Source: Parietichytrium sp. I65-24A
Lineage: Eukaryota > Sar > Bigyra > Thraustochytrida > Thraustochytriidae
Assembly: GCA_012862575.1 (NCBI GenBank)
Contig: BLSF01000015.1
Span: 608,511-672,510, forward strand
Reading direction: 5' to 3'
DNA: 64,000 bases
Part shown: piece after piece, positions 9,438-20,273 of the stretch
How positions within the stretch are numbered: the first letter of the stretch is position 1
Layout: the number at the start of each line of letters is the position of its first letter
Position numbers and translations under genes: made by a program
The notes under the pieces: generated by a model
What the model was told of the DNA's origin: nothing
What the model saw: the letters and a program-made list of their open reading frames with translations, nothing else
Database searches by the model: none

Positions 9438-11147
9438 CTTGCCGCGCGTTCCCACCCTGTGCTTACGTAAAAACAAGTGCGTGCCCCTTGTGTCCTACCA
9501 CGATGACTCCTGCGTGCCTTTTTCGGGTGCGGGGTGTTGAACCTTCTTCTTCTATCGCACAAATGATTCGGCGCAGTCCCGCAGCAGGCCGGCGATGATT
9601 TGGCTTTGCTTGGTTTCGTTCGAGTCGGAGCGCTTGAGTGTTCAAGCGAACTGTTTGGGGACTGACTGCAAGACGCGTTTTTCCCTCGCAGGATTTTGCA
9701 GACTGGCGCATACTGGGGCTAGTCAATATCTCAGGCCGGGGTGCATCTGGGTGGGAAAACTTTGGCCCGCTTGGTTCTTTCACATAGAGAGTTTTAGTGC
9801 ACCTGTTTACCATCACCTCCAGTCGACTTATCGATGAGTAGTAGAGAGAAATAGATCCCACTATCAGTCACCATCAGTGGAACATCAACCAACGCTACAA
9901 GTACAACTACTACAAATGTATACCTAAGAATGTCCTTCAACATGCCTGTTCGAAGTTTGTAGACTTTTTAAGAGTTTGGAGTAGTGTGGAATTGCAGAGG
10001 ATGATAAGTTGACTCTGGCACACAGCTTATTCGGAGTCCTGGCTTGGCTGTCAGTTCGCGTCAGTTCCGAGCAGGCACTAGGGTACCGGGAGGTCTCTTT
10101 GACACCTCAAAACCACCTACAGAGCTCGCTTGAGCAACGACAAGGATGCGATAAGCTTAACTGATTTTGGAGAATGAACCTCGTTTTTGCCATGAGAACT
10201 CGTTTTAAAAATGTGCTGCCCAGCTCTCGCTCGTGAAGTAGGAGTCGTGGACATTGGTGCAGCACGAACGCCCCCTTCTCCCCTTCTGCTGCTTTCGGCA
10301 ACCAGGTAGCTTTTGAATCAACTACAGACGCTCGTTTCTCTGCAGCCTTTGCCTCTCCTCATTCAAGTTGTTGCCGGAGATAACCGAAGCTCGAGTACAC
10401 ATGCTTTCAGTTGATTGAAGAATTACGAAGACGAACTTGCAGGGGGTGCGTTTCACGTACTAATGGACCGGGCGTCTCAGCACCCCTAAAATTAAAGTTA
10501 TGAGGTGCTAGCCTTCGTCCGTCTGTCCGTCTGTGTGCTTACTGTTGTCTGTCGGAGCTTGCACTGCAGCTCCGATCGATGATTTCTTTCAAGTTCCAGT
10601 CGCACTAATGGCATTCAGATTGAGAGTTGCTCGATTTTCAGGTCGCAAGAGTCATGTCACAGATGTCACAGAATTCCGAAGCCTCTTTCTTTCTTTCACA
10701 GTTACTCTTGCTTCTTGAGCTCAACAGCAACTTGCGTGGTTCTTGAGTACTAGTACGAGGAACCAGCACGAAAGGAAGTCAAAGCCAGTGCCAGAGTTTG
10801 CGTGTCGTTCGTCACGAAGTTGTTTATTAAAAAAAACAAATTAGGAATTAAAATTCAAAAGAGATGTTTTCGAACGCGGTCAGAGAACAGAAAGAACACG
10901 TCTAGACATGTACGCGTCAAGGTGGTGGCGGATGATGGACGTTTGAGCATGGGAGTGAGCGTGGACAAGCACCTGCAAAGGAAGAGGGAAAGGAAGGGAC
11001 AGAGGAAGAGGAGGGTGAAGAGGAGGGTGGGAAACTCGGCGACTTTGTCAGCGAGCGATACGGTATTGCATGGTTCTTACCACGCGAGCTGCGTGCCGAA
11101 AGCCCACGTCGCTGGAGCGGATGAGTGAACGCTGACCGTTACGTTGA
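9438..11147. other. Long intergenic stretch, no supported gene
   Basis: Several short frames exist but none resembles a protein family. An AGTACTAGTAC motif occurs at 10746-10756. The part after 10900 is purine-rich and Arg/Lys-coding by composition and is probably the 5' UTR of the next gene. Confidence 0.5.
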
Positions 11148-11867
11148 ATGAGTGAGCACGGGGAGGACAGCGATGACGAGGGCTTGTGGATGAGGCTAGG
11201 GGAACAGCTGGAAGCTGTTGAGTTGTCCTCCTACAACGGTGAGACAGAAGACCGCTTCGATTTTGACGACCTGGAGGAGGAACATTGTGAAGTCAAGACT
11301 TCCTTTGTTGCTGAGGAATGTATAGACGGGGAGGACTTTAAGGCAGAATGCGAGTTCGAAAGTGGACAGGAGAACGACTTTTTATACTTTGACGATAGCA
11401 TTGGCTCGGCGGCTCGTCCGAGTGCTCCGCAGGGAACAAATCCCGGTGCAGGTGAGTTCAGGCAAGTCGATAATCCATTTCGCGGCCGCAGGAGTCTTCG
11501 CCAGAACTTTCCTTCCTGGGTTTCTGCGTTCGAGAGCAAGGCTGTCGAGGAAGACGAGGACGTATTTGACGAAAACGGAAATCTCAACTTGAGCATCGAC
11601 ACGTTGTCAGTTCTTCACTCAGAACTTCCACTGAGCCCAACACTTGGGGTGTCAACGGAACGTCTCAGTCTAGATCTCGAGGCATGCGGGGTTATGATGC
11701 TCGAAGACGAGGAGCCTATTGCACAGCTTAAAACACCGTATGCCCGATCCAAACGAAAAGACGCTGGTTGGCCAAATACAGGCCAACAGAGCATTCTCGC
11801 TGTTGCCGAGGAGGTGGACAACGAAGCGGAATTATGCATGGCAGACCTTTACAGAGTGTTCTGTTAG
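11148..11867 (+). CDS. Acidic hypothetical protein, 239 aa
   Basis: The frame starts at an ATG at 11148 and is intronless. The protein is very acidic, with Asp/Glu clusters throughout the first 100 residues and around residues 135-145, and looks mostly disordered. A more ordered-looking segment with Trp and Phe lies near residues 115-128 (RRSLRQNFPSWVSAF), which could be a short binding helix. A basic patch near residue 205 (YARSKRKDAGW) could be a nuclear localisation element. No signal peptide or membrane segment is present. I do not recognise the family. Clean length and acidic codon pattern make coding likely. Confidence 0.6.
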   Translation: MSEHGEDSDDEGLWMRLGEQLEAVELSSYNGETEDRFDFDDLEEEHCEVKTSFVAEECIDGEDFKAECEFESGQENDFLYFDDSIGSAARPSAPQGTNPGAGEFRQVDNPFRGRRSLRQNFPSWVSAFESKAVEEDEDVFDENGNLNLSIDTLSVLHSELPLSPTLGVSTERLSLDLEACGVMMLEDEEPIAQLKTPYARSKRKDAGWPNTGQQSILAVAEEVDNEAELCMADLYRVFC

Positions 11868-12400
11868 AAAAGAGGTGGAGTAAATTATCATTCGCGCAAA
11901 GGCAGTGAAAGAATTTCACAAGAAGCGATTCTTCATACCCTTGTCCTTCTCGGCACCCGCAGCTGTGTAGAAAGTTGTGTTTTGTTTCTGTTTCTCGGGG
12001 TTGCAATCCGCTTAGGAAAGCCAAGCGAGGTTGACATACATTTTGTGCATTGACTGTGAAGCAAGCAGCGTTAGTAAAAGAAAGAGTAAAGTATACTTTA
12101 AGCACCTCGCGGACTTGAAGGCGAGCCGACCTGGAGTTCGAGGTTGGACACATCCATCATGTTCTCTCTCCTCACAGCTACTCTAGTCTAGCTCTAGACT
12201 TTGAATGGAATTTCGAACGTAAGCAAGGAAATATAGGTTTCATTCATTTACTCTACCAACTCGAACGGAAAATAGGTCACGAGTTTAATACATTACATGT
12301 CAGTCCAGTGAGAGGGGTGTCTTCGCTCGTCATCGCAAAGGATGGCATTCCGCAGGCGCTCTGTTCATTCTCTTTCTTTTCCTCTTTGATTTGAATCGAA
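11868..12400. other. Convergent intergenic region
   Basis: It lies between two convergent genes and holds their 3' flanks. No gene, RNA or repeat is recognised. Confidence 0.5.
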
Positions 12401-12838
12401 TCAGAACAAGTTCGCAGCCGAGAATGATCTGCGGTGCAGTGAAAATCGTTTTCTCCCACTCTTGACCACATTTCCGTCCATATCGACCCCAAGAATATTT
12501 GCCGCCTTGTGGTTGAGACTTCTTCGCTCCTGCATGTTCGATATCCGAGTCGGAGCTCTTTCCGCCGGCTTCGACTTGGAAAAGAATCCAAAAGAGCGTG
12601 TTCGCTTCAAGCCCTGCTCCTGTTCTTCACTTGACTGGCTGGAGACCGATGATGATGGCGACGTCGCAGAAGAAGACACTTGCGGACTTGCAGGCACATT
12701 CGCTTTGCTGGACCTCGTAGCAAGAAATTTGCCTTTCGCAACGTTGTTTGTCTTGCACTCGAACAGATCATCGTAGTTATCTGACGGGACGAAGACGGCC
12801 AGGTCGCTTGACCTTGGAGTTCTCGCAAAGCGGCTCAT
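12401..12838 (-). CDS. Ser-rich basic hypothetical protein, 145 aa
   Basis: I place the start at the ATG at 12838; the frame extends further upstream to 12931, but those residues are Arg/Cys-rich and look untranslated. The N-terminal 40 residues contain a short acidic, hydrophobic motif (VFVPSDNYDDLFE). The middle is a Ser-rich linker with SS and SP pairs (about residues 55-85). The C-terminal third carries repeated Arg-x-x-Ser sites (KRTRSFGFF, KRFSLHRRSF), typical of basophilic kinase targets. Most of the chain appears disordered. No family is recognised, and a small regulatory or adaptor protein is the most that can be said. Confidence 0.55.
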   Translation of the reverse strand: MSRFARTPRSSDLAVFVPSDNYDDLFECKTNNVAKGKFLATRSSKANVPASPQVSSSATSPSSSVSSQSSEEQEQGLKRTRSFGFFSKSKPAERAPTRISNMQERRSLNHKAANILGVDMDGNVVKSGRKRFSLHRRSFSAANLF

Positions 12839-15800
12839 TCTGTATAAGAAGCTTTTTGGCCTCGCTCGGTACCTCCCTTTTCTGCCGCAAAGCTTGCACG
12901 AGAATCCCTGAGCGAAACGTCGCCCTACCACTGCCAGTCACCACGCCTCGTTGCGCAGCTGATATGCGTACGTGCTCTCGACGAGTTTTATCCCCCCCGC
13001 GCGCGCGATGTTGTCGAGACAAAAGTTTGCTCCGTGGCCGCCAAGGTCGGCTTGGTTGTATGTTTGTGCTCTGGAAGCAAGTGTTTGCAATGGATTTCCC
13101 ACGACCCACTTGGGAGTGCACTACGTGTCGAGTTGAGAAGGCATTAGGGCTCTAGCCCATGGATTCACTGCATGCTTGCTCAAGGTACTTGGTTGCTGAC
13201 TGTGAGTAGTACAGCCCAGAGTTGAAAATTTCGTTAGAACGTCAGAGTACTCAGAGTACTCAGTAGTACACCAGGGCAGACAGACCTAACTGACAGCCAC
13301 TTTGCCCCCTTTCACATCCTTTCACATCCCCTCTCGTCCTTTGTTTTTCACCACGTTCACCTCTCTCAGCTCTTTCGACTCGTCGGACGGGAATCGTCCG
13401 AGAGTCAAGGAAACCCTATGGCAGCTCTACATGTGCAGGTATAGTACCTTAGTACCTGGCATCTCTCTCCTTTTCTCGACTTTACCAAGCGACTACAGTA
13501 CAATATGTGTCACGTGGTACCGAAGCAATAGTGTTTTCTCGGAGCTTTGCCCAATGAGAGAACAACATTTGGAAAGCAGCTGCCAGAGTCAGCCGATCAT
13601 CACCGACCAGTATAGCCAGCGATTAAGAGCAGCTCCGAAGAATCACGAATAGGCTTCTACGGCACAATTTTCACCCCTCTCTGCTCCTCCTCTCATGTCT
13701 CATGAGTTGGCCTTTCCCTCCACAACATTTTCAGAGATGCGAAGTCGTGATAGGCTCATCGATTACGGTACTCAGTAATAGTGGTACCCGGAGTCCCAGA
13801 AACTTGACATAGGGAGGTCACAGTACTAGTGTAGTGGGCTCCCTCTCAAGAAGGCGGAAAGTGCTTCGCTGGCAGAGTAGTCAGTCAGTCGCTTCAGGTG
13901 GAAAAAGAGTTCGTGTGTAGCAAGCCTTTACTCATGAAGATCTCTCCCAGGTAAGAGACCTCGGCTACCTTTTAAAGTATTCAACCACTGCGAGGAAGCC
14001 GTGGAAAAGTCAAAAATAGAAAGTCAGGACTTACAACGTTCACAAATTGTGAAAGTCTTGCTGTGATGTGACAACACATCACGACTGTGATACCGTGTAC
14101 CAGTACCAGCACACATGTAGACTGGAAGAGTCAATCACAATCAATCCCTCTTTGGACGGAATCGCCGGTGGCAGAGAGGCAGAGAGTGTGTAAAAGCAAC
14201 AAGCAAAATAGAATCTCAAAATCTCAGAATTCAGAACTTTTCCACCACGCTCATTCATTCACCCTCTCATCAGAAACAAATGAAACGCGAGTAAGAAAGA
14301 GTTGTAAGTACTTAGTACGTAACAAACATGCGTATCGGCACACTAGTAGTGCATTGCTGGCCCAAAACTCGCAGGACTCCTAAGGAATACAGTATCAAGA
14401 ATACAAGGCTGCCTTCGCCATGCTGAGAAGTCAAGAGGTAATCCGCTTGTAAATTACCTTCGGAGAGGAATGATGAGAAAAACGTGACTTGCGAAGAGAA
14501 AAAAAAGGTGACGGGGTCTGTCTATGTCTGACTGTGAGTAATCCGACCGCTTGGTGGGCGCGATCGAGCGGCTCGTGTCAGAACCACAGCGCTGAGCTCT
14601 CTCGTAAAAGAGCAAGATCATGACAGATCTTGACTCGTTCATCTTGAACAACATCCAAACCACGAACACCACGAACCCTCCTACAATTATAGCTAGCTAG
14701 CTATATAGATGGTGAGTCACTCTCAGTGACTCAGTTGGCTAGCCAAAGAGGATCGCCATGATTCTTGTCAAATGAGTATGATTGACATGTGAATTCTAAA
14801 TTCTGACTTTTTCAGCTGGCGGAGTCCCGACTGTCTCGCGGCTTCTGAGCAAGTCAGAGTCAGAGCGAAACAGCCTTGTCGGTACAGTATGGTACGGTAC
14901 TGGTACTGGAGTCTCTTCTTCAAATCGAAAGATTTTTTCGCCATTGAAAAAATGCAGCTTGGTCATCACGGTCAAAGAGTCGGATCTCCAGCGACGCGTT
15001 GACAGTGCGAGAGTCGCCGTAATCATTGCTGTCGGGAGATGTGAAAGTACCTCGTACCATTACCCTATTACGATTAATACAGTACAGTACTAGCAAGCTG
15101 GCATCTTCCACCAGCTGGTAATTGTGACTTTGGCATTCTTTGGCAGACTGCGCTGCGTGTTGCCCCAATCCGCCATTTTTCGACTGACGAGACGTCCTTT
15201 GAGACAAGGAAAAAGAAAAAAGAGAAGAGCAGCAAGGCTCGCACAGTCCTATCGTGTGCAGGAAAAGGTGAAACGAGACCAGAGAGGACGTTTGGAATGA
15301 TTATTTGCTGTTGATTCAAAGTTGGCGTGAAAATATTTGTCTCGGACAACGTGTCGAGCTGTCTCTTTTCCCCCATTAGAACAGAACGTAATCTTTCTTG
15401 AGAGTGGCCAGAATGTCTTCCAGTCCTACATCCCTTTCTGGTCACTCCTATGGCTCGTGGCACCCTGGCGCGTACGAGCCAGTAGGCATCTTAGGCATCT
15501 TACCGTTCGATCAGACTGTACTGAGACACTACGAAAACCTTGCAGTCCATCGCCAGGCTGCGACACCGTTTGCTCGATAAGCTTTTTGACACTGTGAGTA
15601 CGAGAGTTGCAGAGCAGTTTTTGTCAAGAGAGATCCTCTCGCATATTACGCGCGACTTTGGGTCTCACTTTTTTGTCTTGTGCATATCATCAGTTACTGG
15701 GAGTCCTATCTCACTACACTCGAGTGCACATACTCCTCACTGGTAGAGAGATACACCTAAAACTCGTTACGTTGCCCCAGAGCATTGCCAATGCTTTTGG

Positions 15801-16081
15801 AGTCCATGAATCTCGTTCTGGACTGGATCACCTGACGATGGACTTACGTGTTTGGCGATTTTCACCAACGCACGGCAAGGCAAAAATGGACTCGCATGCG
15901 CGCTGGCTGATCAATTTGGTCGACGCGCGCACTCAGATGGGGTAGCGGTCCATGTTTTTTTTTTCGTTCTTGACGGCGGAACGAGCGTGTGAAATACACC
16001 TTTTTTTTGGTTCACTTTGGAAAATGAGAGCGCAAGAGATATCGCAACAAACGGAAACAAATGGAAACAAACAAAACAAAA
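12839..16081. other. 3.2-kb gene-poor region rich in GTAC motifs
   Basis: Apart from a weak candidate at 15414-15945 no gene is supported. Clusters of GTAC/AGTACT palindromes occur at 13246-13269, 13443-13458, 13769-13787, 14307-14319, 14881-14906 and 15048-15092. AATTCTG and CTAGCTAG palindromic words are also common (for example 14691-14704). Confidence 0.5.
15414..15945 (+). CDS. Possible spliced gene, unrecognised
   Basis: Protein-like segments occur in different frames across this stretch. A 61-codon frame from about 15398 gives a plausible N-terminus. A second frame over 15525-15594 encodes an amphipathic Arg/Leu helix and stops precisely at a consensus donor, GTGAGT at 15595. A third frame following a good acceptor (ATCATCAG ending 15692) runs to a stop at 15945 and contains a chain with balanced composition ending ARWLINLVDARTQMG. 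The last two could be joined by an intron of about 98 bp. I cannot fix the start or identify the family, so this remains tentative. Confidence 0.25.
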
Positions 16082-17383
16082 TCACTCCTTTTTCGAAAGA
16101 ATGCTGTCAATATCACTCAGTTGAATGAGCCGAGTTTGAGGCTGTGGAAGGTTCTCGAAATCTTCTGGCCGTACCCACCTGAAACTCATCGTCCCGAACG
16201 CATGGCCGGTTGTATCTATCCAGTTTACAGGCGACGAGGTCTCTTCGCTTGGGTCTGTATGCGAAACGACAATGATCACGGTTCCATCGCTTTGGTACTT
16301 TGCGGTGTGCCTATTGACGTGAATGGAGTAGTATCTGTAATCCAGACTCTCCATCCAATGATTGTTCAATTGAAAATTCCAAGTCTCCACTTGCGGAGGC
16401 TTTGCGGTTATCACCAACGCTTCGCCAGGTGCAACGCGCCAGTACGAATGATAATACCGAATGTTGGGGTCGCCGCCTACACTATTAGATAACGCAACAT
16501 CAAAGAGAGGTAGCTCATTGCAGTGCTTTTGAAACTGGTTTGCCCATCGCGCAAACATGATGGGTGCTCCAGCAACAAACATTGCGCTCGTTCTGAGAGC
16601 CTCCTCCACGGCTGCAGCATTGCAAGGAGTCGGGGTGCTCTGACCTGACACACATTCGATGCTAATTTGAGCTAGGATTTCGTTCGCGTGATCTTCTCGG
16701 GTTTGGCGGACGATGAGCAGCCCCCGCTCCGGGTCGGGAACAGTTTTAAGCCAGTTCACCCTCCCCTCCGGTCGCTCGTTGCTGAGCAAGATCTCAAACT
16801 CGCCGCTGTCGTTTTGCTCGAACTCTGCTGCCTCCTTGTAGTCCACGGTTTTCAGGCCTCCCGGAGCACCATACGTCCCAGCTTGAGATCCAAACCCGAG
16901 GTATTTCACGGTACCTCGCTTGACTCTAACAATGTACTCCTTGCGCCCGCTGATGGAAGCACTTTGATACACGTTATCGGGGTTGTCGCTGCCCAGCTTG
17001 ATTGGGCAATTTCTTGCCCCGTCAGCAATCGCAAACAGTTTTGGCGCGCTGGTATCGGACGATTCCATAAAAGCCTCCAGCGAGGCGCGAACCAGCCTGC
17101 TTAAATATCGGTAGCCTTCTGCCTGCGTGAACGGATCTGCAGGGCATCCTGGACTCAAAAGTACTGCGCCCGCCGCTTTGAGCGTATCGCACCACTCCTC
17201 CCACGCTTGTCCCGTCACGATTCTACGTTCTGTCTCTGACTCTGGCGAGGAACCTTTCAGCTTGAGCCATAATATGTTCGCTTTCCGGTACAGATTCAGT
17301 AGCCCAACGACGCTCCGGCGTACTCCAAAGGTGAAAACAAGTCCGCCGACCGCCGCAACGCTCAGCAAGAGCGCGTTGCCCAT
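16082..17383 (-). CDS. DUF1214-domain protein with N-terminal membrane anchor, 433 aa
   Basis: The frame starts at an ATG at 17383. Residues 3-21 form a hydrophobic segment (LLLSVAAVGGLVFTFGV) followed by basic residues, so a signal anchor is likely. The C-terminal part fits the DUF1254/DUF1214 family: a PDNVYQ segment followed by a strand ending EYIVRVKRG, then ERPEGRVNWLKTVPDPERG with RQTRED, and a final domain with WNFQLNNHWMESLDY, the NRHTAKYQSDG motif and a terminal W-x-x-P motif (FRWVRPEDF). Family members are common in bacteria and scattered in eukaryotes and their biochemical role is not established. Length is normal for the family. The context gives no further hint. Confidence 0.8.
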   Translation of the reverse strand: MGNALLLSVAAVGGLVFTFGVRRSVVGLLNLYRKANILWLKLKGSSPESETERRIVTGQAWEEWCDTLKAAGAVLLSPGCPADPFTQAEGYRYLSRLVRASLEAFMESSDTSAPKLFAIADGARNCPIKLGSDNPDNVYQSASISGRKEYIVRVKRGTVKYLGFGSQAGTYGAPGGLKTVDYKEAAEFEQNDSGEFEILLSNERPEGRVNWLKTVPDPERGLLIVRQTREDHANEILAQISIECVSGQSTPTPCNAAAVEEALRTSAMFVAGAPIMFARWANQFQKHCNELPLFDVALSNSVGGDPNIRYYHSYWRVAPGEALVITAKPPQVETWNFQLNNHWMESLDYRYYSIHVNRHTAKYQSDGTVIIVVSHTDPSEETSSPVNWIDTTGHAFGTMSFRWVRPEDFENLPQPQTRLIQLSDIDSILSKKE

Positions 17384-17993
17384 GGTTTTCGCAAGAACAG
17401 CGAGTCTGTCTTCAGCTCACCGTGGTTTTCCGGTGCTCCAACACAGGTCTTGAATTGCTAGCGCGAAACTGGTGCGGACCACGTGCTATCCGTCGCTCGA
17501 CCTCAACCCGGACGCGGGCCACCAGTCGCTTCTGCTCTCTCTTCGCGTCTCTTCGTTCACTCTCTTTGTTTTCCTGAATTCTGAATTCTGATTGCGTATC
17601 CCACTCTAGTCTACTAAATTTACTAAATAGTAGAGCTACTAATAGGTATTATGCAGAGTAGATAGCTAATAGTTGTACAGCAGCGAGAGAGTAGAGCCGC
17701 GGATGTAGTCAAAACGGTACTCAGTACGTACTCACACTCAGTTCCCGCGTGTATCCAAATTGTTTGACAAGTACACGCGCGAGTCTGACTGTGAGTGTAC
17801 TCGTGTACAGCAAACCACACCACTTTGGCAGGCGTACTCGAGTACTGTACCAGTAAACCTTCGTTTGCTTCCGGAGCCACTGATACTTGGGTCTCGAGCT
17901 AACCAATTCCAAAAACTTAACAAGAAATTGTCAAAACGTGAATTCTGAATTCTGTACATTTGCCACAAGAAAAGGAAGAAACGATATATTATT
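17384..17993. other. Intergenic with GAATTCTGAATTCTG and GTAC palindromes
   Basis: Two copies of a GAATTCTGAATTCTG word occur at about 17576-17590 and 17939-17953. GTAC clusters lie at 17717-17732 and 17834-17852. No gene is supported. Confidence 0.5.
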
Positions 17994-19187
17994 TCATGTG
18001 TTGAGATGGCCGAATGAGCTGGTGCGCGCGTGAATCGGCATGTAAGAATAAGAGCCATTACCCTTCACTACAGCAAGCGAGTTCGATAAATTGACCACCG
18101 GACAAGAATGGTTTGGGATGACGAGGACCCGATCGCCCTGTTGGAGATTGCTATCGGGCCTCCGCTGAACCCATCCGTGCTCTTCCGAGAGCTTGCATAC
18201 TGAAAGCAGTTGTTTGCTCGCGGAGGCAAAGTCTGGTGGGATGCCCGAGAAGTCTACCAGCGGCGCAACGAGCCCAAAATTTGTAGATGGGGAACCGTGT
18301 GCACCGCCATCGCTGGAGAGAGTTTTGGATCCGGCGTCCAGTATATAATAGTCAGAATTCGCGCTCAACACGGTTGCTAAAACCGCCAGAGAGATCTGCT
18401 CTTCGCTCACGAGGCCGATGCGCCAAGGCGTTTGGTCCATGAACACATAATTACCGGGCCTTATTTCGCTTATTCCTGTGAGGTCCTGTCGTACAAGCTC
18501 GGTCAGGGTGCAACCAACTGAGAGTGGGCAGCTCAATATCCCAAGGTTCTCGATCTGGGTTTTGGCCCTCCGCATGATGGACAACTCCTCAGCCGCGACC
18601 CTCATGCAGCCTTCTCTGTTGGACTCCCCGTAAGCCTGACCAGCGTGGCTCAGCAGGCCGCGGAACTCAAGTCTCGAGGAAGATTCTATCTGCAGCGCAA
18701 GCGACTCGAGTGTCAAGCGTCCGGCATTGCTCTCAACAGGAACTCCGCACCGATTAAGCCCCACATTCACCTTAATCGACACCCCCACACCTGAGCGCGA
18801 TGATCGCTGAAGAGATCTCTGCAGACTTTCGAGTCCTTGCATGCTGTCGACCATGACCGTCAGGTTGCCGTTGTCAATTTGAAGTAGACGGCTCAGCTTC
18901 CGCTCGTCTACGACCGGGTAAGCCACCAGCACATCGAGGCCAGCTCGAAGAAAAACCGCCGCTTCCTCTGGCTTCGAGCAGGTGACGCCAGAAGCACCTG
19001 CATCGATTTGCCACTTGGCCACATCGAGAGATTTGTGGGTCTTGACGTGCGGGCGGATCCTCACGTTGTGCCGACTGGCCTTCGCGGCCATCCCCGCGAT
19101 GTTCGCTCGGAGTGCGGGTTCGAACACAAGCACCTGTGGGGTCTCCACGCTCGAAAGCGCCCCAGCTACCTTCCGCAGAGCCTCCAT
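17994..19187 (-). CDS. PLP-dependent D-threonine aldolase / D-serine dehydratase-like enzyme, 397 aa
   Basis: Fold-type III PLP enzyme that cleaves or dehydrates D-3-hydroxyamino acids with a divalent metal. The N-terminal alanine-racemase-like barrel carries the PLP lysine in RPHVKTHKS (about residues 46-54). The barrel continues with the VNVGLNRCGV and SHAGQAYG motifs. The C-terminal beta domain has the paired metal ligands of this family, His in EEHGWV and His/Cys in NHSCPVVNLS. Length matches D-serine dehydratase and D-threonine aldolase of eukaryotes (about 370-430). I start at the ATG at 19187; the frame is open further upstream only from a TTG. Substrate choice between D-serine and D-threonine cannot be read with confidence. 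Confidence 0.85.
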   Translation of the reverse strand: MEALRKVAGALSSVETPQVLVFEPALRANIAGMAAKASRHNVRIRPHVKTHKSLDVAKWQIDAGASGVTCSKPEEAAVFLRAGLDVLVAYPVVDERKLSRLLQIDNGNLTVMVDSMQGLESLQRSLQRSSRSGVGVSIKVNVGLNRCGVPVESNAGRLTLESLALQIESSSRLEFRGLLSHAGQAYGESNREGCMRVAAEELSIMRRAKTQIENLGILSCPLSVGCTLTELVRQDLTGISEIRPGNYVFMDQTPWRIGLVSEEQISLAVLATVLSANSDYYILDAGSKTLSSDGGAHGSPSTNFGLVAPLVDFSGIPPDFASASKQLLSVCKLSEEHGWVQRRPDSNLQQGDRVLVIPNHSCPVVNLSNSLAVVKGNGSYSYMPIHARTSSFGHLNT

Positions 19188-19608
19188 CCCCGCCGCATAG
19201 AAACAACTCTCGAGAAAGGCTTCCGCTCCTGCACGCAACTCGGACTAGATTTCGCTGCCAATGCCTGCCGCGCTAAAGCCCACTTCCCATCCGCCCATCA
19301 TGCAGGATCGCTTTGGCGCAAGAGACACAAACGAGAGACGCAAAAGACACGACATGGCCTTCTCACATATTGCGCCAACTCCTGAAACTCCTGTCTGCGC
19401 AGATATCTGAGGCCTATAGCAGGCGTAGGTGTTGGTAACAGGGGCAGCGCAGGGAAATTCGAGGGCGAATATCCGAGACTTCGACGAAAATCAAACAGCA
19501 TCATCTGTTGAGTCATTGGATTTGGATCAAAGGTGGTGGAGACAGTGGAGACGGAAGGGAGAGCTCCAGGCCGGTAGCGGGGCGCCTCCGGTAAAGCAGC
19601 AGCACAAG
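19188..19608. promoter_or_regulatory. Divergent promoter region between the D-amino-acid lyase and SmD3
   Basis: Two divergently transcribed genes share this 421-bp interval. It contains a CGAGAGACGCAAAAGACACGAC purine tract and a short open extension upstream of SmD3. No TATA box stands out. Confidence 0.4.
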
Positions 19609-20028
19609 ATGTCGGTCACTGGGCAGGTGGGTATCGGTATCCCATTGGTACTGCTGTATGAGGCGGAGGGCCTCGTGATCACGATCGAGTCAAAGTTGGG
19701 GGAGATTTACAGAGGAATTTTGATTCAAGCAGAGGACTCCATGAATTGTTTCCTTCGGAATGTCAATCACACTGACCGCACAGGCAAGGTGTCGAAAATG
19801 GAGCAGGTGCATATTCGAGGGGACATGATCCGTTTCATCATCTTCCCTGACGTTCTGTCCAAGTCTCCGATGTTCAAGCGCGTTGTCAAGCATAAAAAAT
19901 CTAAGGGGAGATACATTCCCCAAGGAGCTGGTACTGAGAGCGCGGGCAGAGTTGTCACGTCGGCTCCAAATCAGGGAGGAGGGAACAGCAGGCACGGCCA
20001 GCCTAGATTTGGCGGCGGTCGGAGATAA
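19609..20028 (+). CDS. SNRPD3: Small nuclear ribonucleoprotein SmD3, 139 aa
   Basis: SmD3 is one of seven Sm proteins that form the ring around the U-rich site of spliceosomal snRNAs. The Sm1 motif begins at IPLVLLYEAEGLVITIESK with the conserved GEIYRG and EDSMNC, and the Sm2 motif is VHIRGDMIRFIIFPD. The sequence after it (LSKSPMFKRV) matches the D3 helix that follows Sm2. The C-terminal tail ends in Gly/Arg repeats (PRFGGGRR), the type modified by arginine methylation in D1 and D3. The open frame continues 60 codons upstream, but the ATG at 19609 gives normal family length and alignment. Its presence agrees with the introns found nearby. Confidence 0.93.
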   Translation: MSVTGQVGIGIPLVLLYEAEGLVITIESKLGEIYRGILIQAEDSMNCFLRNVNHTDRTGKVSKMEQVHIRGDMIRFIIFPDVLSKSPMFKRVVKHKKSKGRYIPQGAGTESAGRVVTSAPNQGGGNSRHGQPRFGGGRR

Positions 20029-20273
20029 TGCTTTTCTTTTCTATGAACCTTTCCAACAATTTGTCGAGTTAAGGAATAGCTTGATTCAACCAGCTTCGGA
20101 TACTCTAAAGTACTGCTTTTTGCACTCGCGACTGTGCGAAGGGAAGGGAAGGAAAGATATTGCTTGCTCAGCGGGTCCCCGGGTCTTTGGGCGGAGATGT
20201 TTTAGCTCTTTTGTGCCGTGCCGGAGTTGAGAGACCGAGCCGATTTCATCATATTTGTGTGAAGATCATGTGC